From NCBI GenBank assembly GCA_945876925.1, contig CAMCQD010000078.1, forward strand, positions 1-7,700: 7,700 bases of DNA, written 5' to 3'. This DNA comes from an uncultured Dermatophilus sp. GTDB taxonomy: Bacteria; Actinomycetota; Actinomycetes; Actinomycetales; Dermatophilaceae. Under the pieces are notes generated by a model that was given only the letters and a program-made list of their open reading frames with translations, was not told where the DNA came from and searched no databases. Of this stretch, positions 1 to 5,460 are shown piece after piece. A program made the translations under genes and the position numbers. How positions within the stretch are numbered: position 1 is the first letter of the stretch; the number at the start of each line of letters is the position of its first letter.

Positions 1-387
1 CTCACCATCACCCTGGCGTACATGGCCCCCACTGTCAGTCGGCTCAACCGCTACCGAAGTGCGAAGGTGTACTTCGCCACTCCAGACAAGCAACTCGCAG
101 GCGGAGAACGCATTGATGCGGAGCACAACTCGGTCAGGCGAGGGAGCCTCCAACACGAGATCGTCCAAGGCAACCGCGCCATGGTGTTCGGCGACGATGA
201 CACGTTCCCGATCCACGTTGAATGCATGGACGACGCCCAACACCTTGGTGCTGGTAAGACGGTGCGATACGCACTCGTGGTCTCCATCGAGACAGCAGAG
301 CAGACCTCGACCACGATCCACGACGAAGTACGGGCAAGACTGCGGCAGCAAGCCCGCGATCGCGCGCGCGGCCGGGTACAGAGCTGA
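1..387 (+). CDS. S8 (subtilisin-like) peptidase, C-terminal part; 5' end outside the window
   Basis: The reading frame is open from the first base and ends at TGA 385-387, giving 128 residues of a longer protein. The catalytic Asp/His/Ser region is not in the window. The visible part resembles the C-terminal beta-rich domain of large S8 peptidases. It opens with LTITLAYMAPTV, followed by a Tyr-Arg-Ser-Ala segment near residues 18-21, then SVRRGSLQHEIVQG near residues 43-56, an acidic turn before IHVEC, then YALVVSIE and a final EVRARLR helix. I recall this order from S8 peptidases encoded directly downstream of an AAA+ ATPase gene, a pairing suspected of roles in defence or protein quality control. 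That context would lie left of base 1 and cannot be checked here. The family call rests on remembered motif similarity, not on catalytic residues. The gene converges with the HTH gene at 490-918, with 102 nt between stops and no convincing terminator. Confidence 0.7.
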   Translation, partial: LTITLAYMAPTVSRLNRYRSAKVYFATPDKQLAGGERIDAEHNSVRRGSLQHEIVQGNRAMVFGDDDTFPIHVECMDDAQHLGAGKTVRYALVVSIETAEQTSTTIHDEVRARLRQQARDRARGRVQS

Positions 388-489
388 TATGCACGGCGAA
401 GGACTGCATACTCGGACCCAGCTCCTGTTGGGAACATCAGCGTTGGTCATGATGTCTTGAGCTCTTGCCGAAGCCGTGGGGGGCTCCGT

Positions 490-918
490 TCAGACACGAC
501 CGTGCGTGTCGCGCATCATGACACCGGCGGCGATCAAGTGTTTGCGGACTGTCCCCGCGGTGTAGCCGAACTTGTTGCCCACACGCTCCAGTGAAGCCCC
601 CTGCTCATACATGGACCGCATCAGCCGAATCTCGCTGATCGACGGGGAGTGGTTGCGGAGGACGACACCGCCTTCTCGTAGGAGGCGAGAGAGTCGCTCG
701 TGTCCGAGGCCAACTTGCCGGGCCACAGCCTTCAGGGACCCGCCGGCAGCGTAAGCGGCTTCCGCTCGCTGGAGGAGGTCTGCGGACGCTCGCGGCGCCT
801 GCTGCGGTTGGTGCCTCCGGCGGTGCGTCCTGTGCTTTCTCGCGCGGATGGACTGGTGTGCTCGCAACATCTGAATCACCGGCGGGGCGAGTTTCGACAA
901 GCCTTCTGCTAGGTCCAC
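490..918 (-). CDS. Small basic protein with two helix-turn-helix units
   Basis: The protein has 142 residues, starts at GTG (918-916) and stops at TGA (492-490). An Arg/His/Lys-rich stretch at residues 24-36 precedes two similar HTH units. The first, residues 48-88, reads AAYAAGGSLKAVARQVGLG then HERLSRLLREGGV. The second, residues 92-136, reads MYEQGASLERVGNKFG then YTAGTVRKHLIAAGV. Both follow the 'x-Y-x-x-G-x-S-L-x-x-V-A/G-x-x-hG-hydrophobic-x-x-x-T/H-V/L-x-x-x-L-x-x-x-G-V' pattern of tandem MerR/sigma-like or resolvase-C-terminal HTHs. Proteins of this shape occur in actinobacteria near mobile elements and recombinase genes. No recombinase domain is present, so it could be an accessory DNA-binding protein or a detached C-terminal domain. 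The start is uncertain: there is no strong ribosome-binding site, and ATG at residue 17 is an alternative. It is probably a DNA-binding protein; its target is unknown. Confidence 0.6.
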   Translation of the reverse strand: MDLAEGLSKLAPPVIQMLRAHQSIRARKHRTHRRRHQPQQAPRASADLLQRAEAAYAAGGSLKAVARQVGLGHERLSRLLREGGVVLRNHSPSISEIRLMRSMYEQGASLERVGNKFGYTAGTVRKHLIAAGVMMRDTHGRV

Positions 919-925
919 TCCACAT

Positions 926-974
926 ACAAGGCCTGAACCTTAGCCATCATTCGTGGTTTCGGTTCGGGCCTTGT
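926..974. repeat. 14-bp inverted repeat upstream of the HTH gene
   Basis: ACAAGGCCTGAACC (926-939) is repeated inverted as GGTTCGGGCCTTGT (961-974), with 13 of 14 positions complementary and a 21-nt centre. It lies just upstream of the GTG start of the minus-strand HTH gene (918). It could be an operator for that protein or a folded leader. No clear -35/-10 pair is recognisable. Confidence 0.55.
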
Positions 975-1285
975 TCGCGTCCGCGGCCCAGGTGAGGGCG
1001 CTGGGTGGAGTGCCCCGGCTTCCGCTGCTGGGGTGCGGCGATCGGCACCCAGCTGGGGCGCTGGGGGGAGTGCCCGCTAGGCAGGGTTAGCGCTGGTCCT
1101 GGCCTGGTCGAGCTGGTCGTTGGGTACGCCTGGTCCGGGGAAATCATGAACGGGCGGAGGGTTCCAGCAGGGGATGCGGGCTTGCCGTCGTTGCTCCCTC
1201 GCCGGGGGTGAGCGGTGACGTCTTAAGGGTCGGGGAGGCCGGATGGGCCGGTTCCAGGTTGCGGTATCGGGGCTGTGCCGGCGAC
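975..1285. other. Intergenic stretch without a supported gene
   Basis: This stretch lies between the HTH gene's upstream inverted repeat and the 96-bp unit A. Short open frames exist on both strands, but none has a ribosome-binding site, recognisable motifs or natural-looking composition. The only structures I see are the two 20-bp hairpin repeats at 996-1075 and the small inverted repeat between them. The rest is G-rich sequence with no recognisable promoter. Confidence 0.5.
996..1075. repeat. Two direct copies of a 20-bp hairpin repeat
   Basis: Copies at 996-1015 (GGGCGCTGGGTGGAGTGCCC) and 1056-1075 (same except one T to G) match at 19 of 20 positions and start exactly 60 bp apart. Each is also a hairpin: GGGCGCT pairs with AGTGCCC (six Watson-Crick pairs and one G-U in plus-strand RNA) around a 6-nt G-rich loop. 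Between them is another short inverted repeat, GGGTGC (1031-1036) with GCACCC (1045-1050). The pattern is visible directly; its function is unknown. Confidence 0.55.
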
Positions 1286-1381
1286 GTAGCGATCCCAGGT
1301 ATACCTTTCTCCGGCTCCTGTGCACGTTTACCTAGGTAAACGTGCACGCGCCACCGAAAACGGGATACTTCCGATCGCTAC
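1286..1381. repeat. 96-bp dyad-symmetric unit A (34 + 28 + 34)
   Basis: The centre (1320-1347) is a perfect 28-bp palindrome: 11-bp half GTGCACGTTTA, 6-bp centre CCTAGG, then the inverted half. Each side carries a 34-bp arm. The left arm (1286-1319) begins GTAGCGATC, and the right arm (1348-1381), read inward on the other strand, also begins GTAGCGATC and carries GTATCCC where the left has GTATACC. An equivalent unit with identical 34/28/34 spacing lies at 6695-6790. The core has the 11-6-11 layout of tyrosine-recombinase core sites such as Xer/dif, and the arms could be accessory binding sites. A large operator, or a palindromic repeat spread by a recombinase in trans, are alternatives. No gene ends near it, so a terminator role is unlikely for this copy. 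Confidence 0.8.
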
Positions 1382-1399
1382 CTCAGCGAAACCCTGCCA

Positions 1400-1583
1400 C
1401 ACCAGCCAGGCCACGGCGCCGCGAGGCTGCGCGGTCTGATCGTCCCGGCGGACTACCAGCGCGAGCGACGGGCCCTGGCAGCGCATCGCCGGTCGTGTCC
1501 GTCACCGGGCCGCCGGGGCGAACCAGGCCTGGCAGCCGGACTTCTCCGAGTTCGCGACCACCACCGGCGGAACCTGGGCGCTG
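1400..1583 (+). pseudogene. IS3-family transposase remnant, frameshifted and truncated
   Basis: Two pieces of one protein appear in different frames. The frame starting at 1400 gives RLRGLIVPADYQRERRALAA up to about 1490, matching the segment before the integrase catalytic core in actinobacterial IS3-type transposases. The frame from about 1497 gives ANQAWQPDFSEFATTTGGTW (1518-1577), which I recognise as the start of the DDE core: the usual form is PNQVWQxDFSEFETTxGGTW, and its Asp is the first catalytic acid. The remaining catalytic acids and the N-terminal orfA part are absent, and similarity ends abruptly after GGTW. The remnant begins only 18 bp inside unit A, so this spot has probably received more than one insertion. 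It cannot be active. Confidence 0.65.
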
Positions 1584-2067
1584 AGGAGCAGCCCGAAGGG
1601 CCGGTTGCTCCCGGCGCAGGGCAGGCCGTCTTCACTGATGAAGACCTTGGCGAAGAAGGCCAGGCGCAGAGGCACCGGTTGGTGTCGTGGCAGCAGGCAC
1701 CGATGCCGGCGCAGTTGACGAGCAGCCCGAGGGCGTCGTCGAGGTGGCCGCAGGCGCCGGTATCGTCCCGGTGCGTGGTCCGCGAGGGGATGCCCCGGTA
1801 CGGGGTCCGCGAGGGGGCGCGCTGGGCCGGGGCGAGATCGCGGGCACGGCTCCCGTGGCACGTGCGGGACATTTCCTGCGCTGCCAGATCCCGCGACAAC
1901 CAGATCCCGGGTCGCGGGTCCCGGAGGGGCGCGGCCCCAGCCCGCCGCGAGAGCACCCCGGACCCCCGGTGCGCACCTACACCGGACCCCGGCGTAACCC
2001 CCGAAGGAGAGCCGGAAAAAGATAACGCTTTGATGACGGCAAAATCTCGGTTGGATCACCGAGACTG
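1584..2067. other. Gene-poor stretch upstream of the operon, with short repeats
   Basis: No open frame here has both a translation start signal and a recognisable product. Visible structures are a tandem pair of 22-bp copies at 1768-1789 and 1795-1816 (20 of 22 identical, 27-bp period) and an 8-bp perfect GC-rich stem CCCGCGAC (1890-1897) with GTCGCGGG (1911-1918). Parts of 1585-1770 read on the minus strand have strongly G/C-ending codons and a plausible Cys-rich peptide, possibly debris of a lost gene. A purine-rich AAGGAGA (2004-2010) looks like a ribosome-binding site, but no start codon follows at normal spacing. The operon promoter is probably in the A/T-richer stretch 2014-2046, though I cannot pick a -10/-35 pair. 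Confidence 0.45.
2046..2063 (+). promoter_or_regulatory. Small stem-loop just before the first operon gene
   Basis: CTCGGT (2046-2051) and ACCGAG (2058-2063) form a 6-bp perfect inverted repeat around TGGATC, ending 4 nt before the GTG start at 2068 and 10 nt before the alternative ATG at 2074. In mRNA it would sit where a ribosome-binding site is expected, and no strong Shine-Dalgarno sequence is seen there. It might act as an operator or limit translation initiation. It is short enough to be chance. Confidence 0.3.
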
Positions 2068-2394
2068 GTGGGCATGTTCGCTCGAATTGCGTTGCTACTA
2101 GGCGTTCTTGCCGTGCCCGTGCTGCTGGCGCTGGCAAGCCAGACACTGGCAGCGACTACCAAGCCGCCCGAACTGCCCGAGTCGCTCGCCCCGGGCGTCA
2201 CCACCGTCCCGGCCGTGGCGCCAAGCACCCCCGGCGGCATCCCCAGCGCCAGCCGGGGGATCCCGCAGGCCCCGTCGGCCGTCCCGGCCGCCACGCCACG
2301 GGCCGTCGAGGCCGAGCCCCGGCAGGTGGGAACCCCCGCCGACCTGGACGGCGACCGGGACGACGACGGCATCCCCGACGAGGTGGACGGCTGA
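2068..2394 (+). CDS. Small secreted protein with a calcium-loop-like acidic C-terminus
   Basis: The protein has 108 residues from GTG 2068; ATG 2074 would remove two residues and is equally possible. Residues 1-29 form an export signal with a hydrophobic stretch (IALLLGVLAVPVLLALA) and an Ala-rich end (SQTLAA) suited to signal peptidase. Residues 32-90 are a low-complexity Pro/Ala/Ser linker. The end, DLDGDRDDDGIPDEVDG (92-108), has the alternating Asp spacing of thrombospondin type-3 / EF-hand-like calcium loops (DxDxDxDDDGIPDxxD). The gene overlaps the sensor kinase start by one base (TGATG), so the two are probably translationally coupled. Actinobacteria often carry a 'small secreted hydrophilic protein' beside a sensor kinase, and this fits that slot. 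Its role is unknown; binding cations and influencing the sensor's extracellular domain is an inference. Confidence 0.65.
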   Translation: MGMFARIALLLGVLAVPVLLALASQTLAATTKPPELPESLAPGVTTVPAVAPSTPGGIPSASRGIPQAPSAVPAATPRAVEAEPRQVGTPADLDGDRDDDGIPDEVDG

Positions 2395-3911
2395 TGTCCG
2401 GTAAGCGCACGGCGGAGCACGGCTCACGCATCTCAGCCCGGTGGCGGATCGTCGGCTGGATCGTCCTCACCACGGCCCTGAGCCTGCTGGCAGTGATGGT
2501 CACCTTGCGTTCAGTGCTGCTCACCCAGGTAGCCACCCAGGCCAACCACGACATCATCCAGGAAGTCGACGAGTTCACGACGTTCGCCTCCGAGGGCGTC
2601 GACCCTGTCACCGCTGCGCCGTTCACCTCCGCCACGGCGATGCTGGAGCGCTACCTCACCAGGCAGACGCCGGCGACCGGTGAAACGCTCATCGGCGTCA
2701 CCGCCACTGACGTGCTCTTCTCGGACAACGCAGCCGATGACGCGGGCGAGACCCTCGCTGGCGACAACGCACGCCTGCAAGCCATCCTCAGTCACCCGCA
2801 GTCCTCCGGCGTCACCAGCACACCCCAGGGGGAGCTGCGCTGGGGCCGGACATCCGCGCAAGTCGGAGGCGAGACCGGCACTCTCGTGGTCGGCGTGTTC
2901 ACCCGGACCGCGCAAGAACGAGTCGCCCGCGAGACCCTGCTGCTCCTCGGAGTCGCCGTCGGCGGGCTCCTGCTGACAGCGGGCATGGCCTGGCTCGCCT
3001 CAGGGCAGATCCTGCGGCCCATCCGTGACATCGGCGAAGTCGCCGACCGCATCGACGCCATCGACCTGTCCGCTCGCGTCCCGGTCGAAGGACGCGACGA
3101 CATCGCCCGCCTGGCAGTCACCTTCAACCAGATGCTCGACCGCCTCGAAACATCCCGCAAAGCCTCACAGCACTTCGCGGCCGAGGTCCAGCGGCAGCTA
3201 GCCGGACCACGCGCCCAGGTAGCCCGCCTGCTGCGGGTACTCGCCGACGACCAGGTGCCCCAGGACGAACGCGCCCTCGCCGCGGAACAGGCCCGCCGCG
3301 AACTCGAATCCATGCAGACCTCGCTCGCCGACCTCGAACTGCTCAGCCAAGCCGATTACCCGGACTTCCTCACCCGGCGCCCCGTCGCTGCCAAAGACCT
3401 CATCCGGCACGTCGTCGCCGACGCCGTCGCACTCGGGGACGACCGCCGCTGGACCTGGGAATCCGCCGACGGCATCGTGCACGTCGACCCCGGCCGGGTC
3501 GTCCGGGCCATGGCGCAGCTCACCCGCAACGCCTACCAGCACACCACCGCCGAACAGCCGATTCACATCGCCTCCGAGGTGGTGGGCGAGCCGGCCGAGC
3601 CGACCCTGCGCCTGTGGGTCGCCACCCAGGGACCGGCACTAGACCAGGACGAAGCCAGGGCGATGCTGGAGAACTACCGCACCGCCGGCACCGGCGAGGA
3701 ACAATCCTGGGAACACACCCCTGGCATGGGCCTCGGGCTCGCCGTCGCCCGGGCAGTCGCCGACGCACACGGTGGCAGCGCATGGGTGGAATCGAGCCAG
3801 GCCGGGGGCACCCGGTTCGGACTCGACCTGCCCTCCCGCCCCGGCCAGGCCAGCGACCGCGCCGGGGAACCAGCCGGCCAGCTCGCCGCCGCGCTAGGGC
3901 AGGAACAATGA
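2394..3911 (+). CDS. HAMP sensor histidine kinase homologue lacking the phospho-acceptor His
   Basis: The protein has 505 residues, starts at ATG 2394 within the previous stop, and is preceded by GAGGTGG at 2380-2386 with 7-nt spacing. The order is: cytoplasmic N-terminus; TM1 about 18-38; extracellular domain about 40-178; TM2 about 181-202; HAMP about 203-254; dimerisation/H-box region 255-320; ATPase domain about 330-480; low-complexity tail. The ATPase domain keeps N-box residues (LTRNAYQH, Asn379, His383) and an intact G2 box (GMGLGLA, 444-450). The H-box aligns without gaps to the usual RF-x5-HELRTP pattern through Phe261, Leu269 and Pro272, but Arg267 replaces His and Gln268 replaces Glu. 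The G1 box DxGxG reads TQGPA (411-415), losing the adenine-contacting Asp. His260 lies seven positions too early to substitute. No response regulator gene is visible. Membrane sensor architecture is certain; classical autophosphorylation is unlikely. Confidence 0.85.
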   Translation: MSGKRTAEHGSRISARWRIVGWIVLTTALSLLAVMVTLRSVLLTQVATQANHDIIQEVDEFTTFASEGVDPVTAAPFTSATAMLERYLTRQTPATGETLIGVTATDVLFSDNAADDAGETLAGDNARLQAILSHPQSSGVTSTPQGELRWGRTSAQVGGETGTLVVGVFTRTAQERVARETLLLLGVAVGGLLLTAGMAWLASGQILRPIRDIGEVADRIDAIDLSARVPVEGRDDIARLAVTFNQMLDRLETSRKASQHFAAEVQRQLAGPRAQVARLLRVLADDQVPQDERALAAEQARRELESMQTSLADLELLSQADYPDFLTRRPVAAKDLIRHVVADAVALGDDRRWTWESADGIVHVDPGRVVRAMAQLTRNAYQHTTAEQPIHIASEVVGEPAEPTLRLWVATQGPALDQDEARAMLENYRTAGTGEEQSWEHTPGMGLGLAVARAVADAHGGSAWVESSQAGGTRFGLDLPSRPGQASDRAGEPAGQLAAALGQEQ

Positions 3912-5431
3912 GCGCCCCCGCGGTTGTGCGCTGGGCCACCACCCCGCCCCGGTCACCGGGCGAGGCCCCGCCTGGACGGCCTCCCCTCCTGCGGCGAGTG
4001 CCCTGGGGGGCGACGATCACGGGCATCCTGCTGCTGGCCTTCGTCGCCTGGTGCGGTTCCAGCGCGCTCGGACCCGGCGCGACCTTGTCGGCCCACGGAG
4101 CCCTCACGCTCGCGGTGTTCGCCGTCGCGATCTGGCTGTGGATCTTCTCCTCGATAGGCGACACCTACGTGGCCCTCGGCGCGGCCGTGATACTGGTCAT
4201 CCTCGGGGTGTTACCTGACGAACTGCTGTTCACCTCACTCGGCGAGGACACAGTCTGGCTCCTGCTCGCCGCCTTCGTCATCGCCGCTGGAATCACCGCC
4301 TCAGGGCTATCCACCCGGGCCGCGGCATTCATCGTCACCGGTGCGAGCACACCACGGCAGCTCGCCCACCTCACCACCGCTGCCCTCGTCGCCACCGCCT
4401 TCGCCGTCCCCTCGACCTCCGGGCGCGCCGCCCTCGCGGTACCGGTGTTCGTCGCGCTGGCAACGGTGCTCGCGCAGCGCCGCCGCATCGTGCTGGCCCT
4501 GGCGCTGCTGTTCCCCTCAGTGATCCTGCTGTCCGCGGTGGCGTCGCTGCTGGGAGCGGGAGCGCACCTCATCACCAGCCAGATCCTCACCACCTCCGGG
4601 TACGAAGGGTTCACCTTCGCGAGCTGGCTGCTGGCCGGCCTGCCCCTGGCCCTGGCCGCCTCGCATCTGTGCACCGAGATCATCCTGCTGCTCTTCACCA
4701 CCCGCGCCGACCGGCGGGAGCCAGTGCACGTCACCCTCGAGGAGATGCAACGGCACGCATCCGTGCCCATCACCGGCTCGCTCACGGTGGCGCAGTCCAG
4801 GTCAGCGCTGCTCATCGCCGCGGTAGTTATCCTCTGGTGCACAGAACCGCTGCACGGTCTCCACCCGGCGGTAGTCGCGCTGCTGGGCAGCCTCGTAGTC
4901 GCGAGCCCCCGTTTCGGGTCCGTCGGCCTGGGCAAAGCCCTCAAGGCAGTGCCGTGGTCGATGCTCATGTTCATGGCGGCGACGCTCACGCTCGGCTCGG
5001 CGCTAGTCGAATCCGGGGCCGCGCAATGGCTGGCCAGCCGCGTCCTCGGGCCCGTCGCCTCCGCCGGGACCTCAGCAGGCTGGGTCTTCGTCGTCATCAT
5101 CGTGCTCGTCTCGACCGGTGCCCATCTCGTCATCCAGTCGCGTTCCGCCCGCTCGGCCGTGCTCGTCCCCCTGGTCGTGTCGCTCGCGCCGGGGGTGGGA
5201 GTCGATCCGGTGGCGGCGGCATTCGCCTCCACGGCCGCAGCCGGCTTCTGCCACACCCTCACCAGCTCCGCCAAACCCGTCACCATCTTCTCCGGCATCG
5301 AAGGCATCGACAGCTACGAACCGCGTCACCTGCTGCGGCTGTCCGCAGTGCTCGCGCCCATGAGCGCGGTACTCGTGCTGGTCTTCGCGGCGCTGATCTG
5401 GCCCGCGATGGGCATGCCCCTGTTCCGCTAA
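3908..5431 (+). CDS. SLC13/DASS-type anion permease (divergent)
   Basis: The protein has 507 residues from ATG 3908, which overlaps the kinase stop (ATGA) and follows AGGA at 3901-3904. The same frame is open further upstream, but that stretch is Arg/Pro-rich and antisense-like, so I reject an earlier start. After a Pro-rich cytoplasmic leader (1-32) come about eleven to twelve hydrophobic segments in two similar halves, with hydrophilic breaks at about 265-298 and 465-476. Each half contains a re-entrant-type motif: AVPSTSGRAALAVPVF (166-181) and HLVIQSRSARSAVLVPL (406-422). These sit where classical DASS carriers have Ser-Asn-Thr, which binds sodium and the carboxylate; here they read Ser-Thr-Ser and Ser-Arg-Ser. 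The tail has AAGFCHTLTSSAKPV (443-457). The location before glycerate kinase suggests glycerate or a related hydroxy-acid as substrate; this is inference. An arsenite/ArsB-like or sulfate carrier is a less likely alternative. Confidence 0.75.
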   Translation: MSAPAVVRWATTPPRSPGEAPPGRPPLLRRVPWGATITGILLLAFVAWCGSSALGPGATLSAHGALTLAVFAVAIWLWIFSSIGDTYVALGAAVILVILGVLPDELLFTSLGEDTVWLLLAAFVIAAGITASGLSTRAAAFIVTGASTPRQLAHLTTAALVATAFAVPSTSGRAALAVPVFVALATVLAQRRRIVLALALLFPSVILLSAVASLLGAGAHLITSQILTTSGYEGFTFASWLLAGLPLALAASHLCTEIILLLFTTRADRREPVHVTLEEMQRHASVPITGSLTVAQSRSALLIAAVVILWCTEPLHGLHPAVVALLGSLVVASPRFGSVGLGKALKAVPWSMLMFMAATLTLGSALVESGAAQWLASRVLGPVASAGTSAGWVFVVIIVLVSTGAHLVIQSRSARSAVLVPLVVSLAPGVGVDPVAAAFASTAAAGFCHTLTSSAKPVTIFSGIEGIDSYEPRHLLRLSAVLAPMSAVLVLVFAALIWPAMGMPLFR

Positions 5432-5460
5432 CCCCCGCCCATCCGAACCCAGGAGTCACA

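Noticed and set aside
417..432. Stem CCCA/TGGG after the S8 peptidase gene as a terminator
   Set aside because: It has only four base pairs around an 8-nt loop and no T-run.
996..1075. CRISPR-like array
   Set aside because: There are only two copies, each a short hairpin repeat, and no further units or cas genes.
1690..1746. Short-chain dehydrogenase-like motif (LLVNCAGIG) on the minus strand
   Set aside because: It is a chance resemblance to the NNAG motif: no Gly-rich nucleotide-binding motif or catalytic Tyr-x-x-x-Lys in the same frame, and the frame is Cys-rich and breaks nearby.
1687..2025. 112-residue plus-strand frame upstream of the operon
   Set aside because: It is Gly/Pro/Arg-rich low-complexity sequence that includes the tandem 22-bp repeat, with no ribosome-binding site or recognisable domain.
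2032..2101. 22-residue frame starting at ATG 2032
   Set aside because: The AAGGAGA at 2004-2010 is about 21 nt away, too far for normal initiation, and the frame overlaps the better-supported secreted protein gene.
3614..3907. Longer N-terminus for the permease
   Set aside because: The sequence is Arg/Gly/Pro-rich and lies within the kinase ATPase domain in another frame; ATG 3908 with AGGA and an ATGA overlap is preferred.
4165..5307. 380-residue open frame on the minus strand opposite the permease
   Set aside because: Composition is Ser/Arg/Thr/Ala-rich with no domain. It mirrors a well-supported membrane protein gene on the plus strand, as expected of an antisense frame in GC-rich DNA.
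4669..5460. Upstream extension of the glycerate kinase frame
   Set aside because: The extension runs out of phase through the permease gene and is Arg/His/Pro-rich. A good ribosome-binding site and the family N-terminus mark ATG 5461 as the start.
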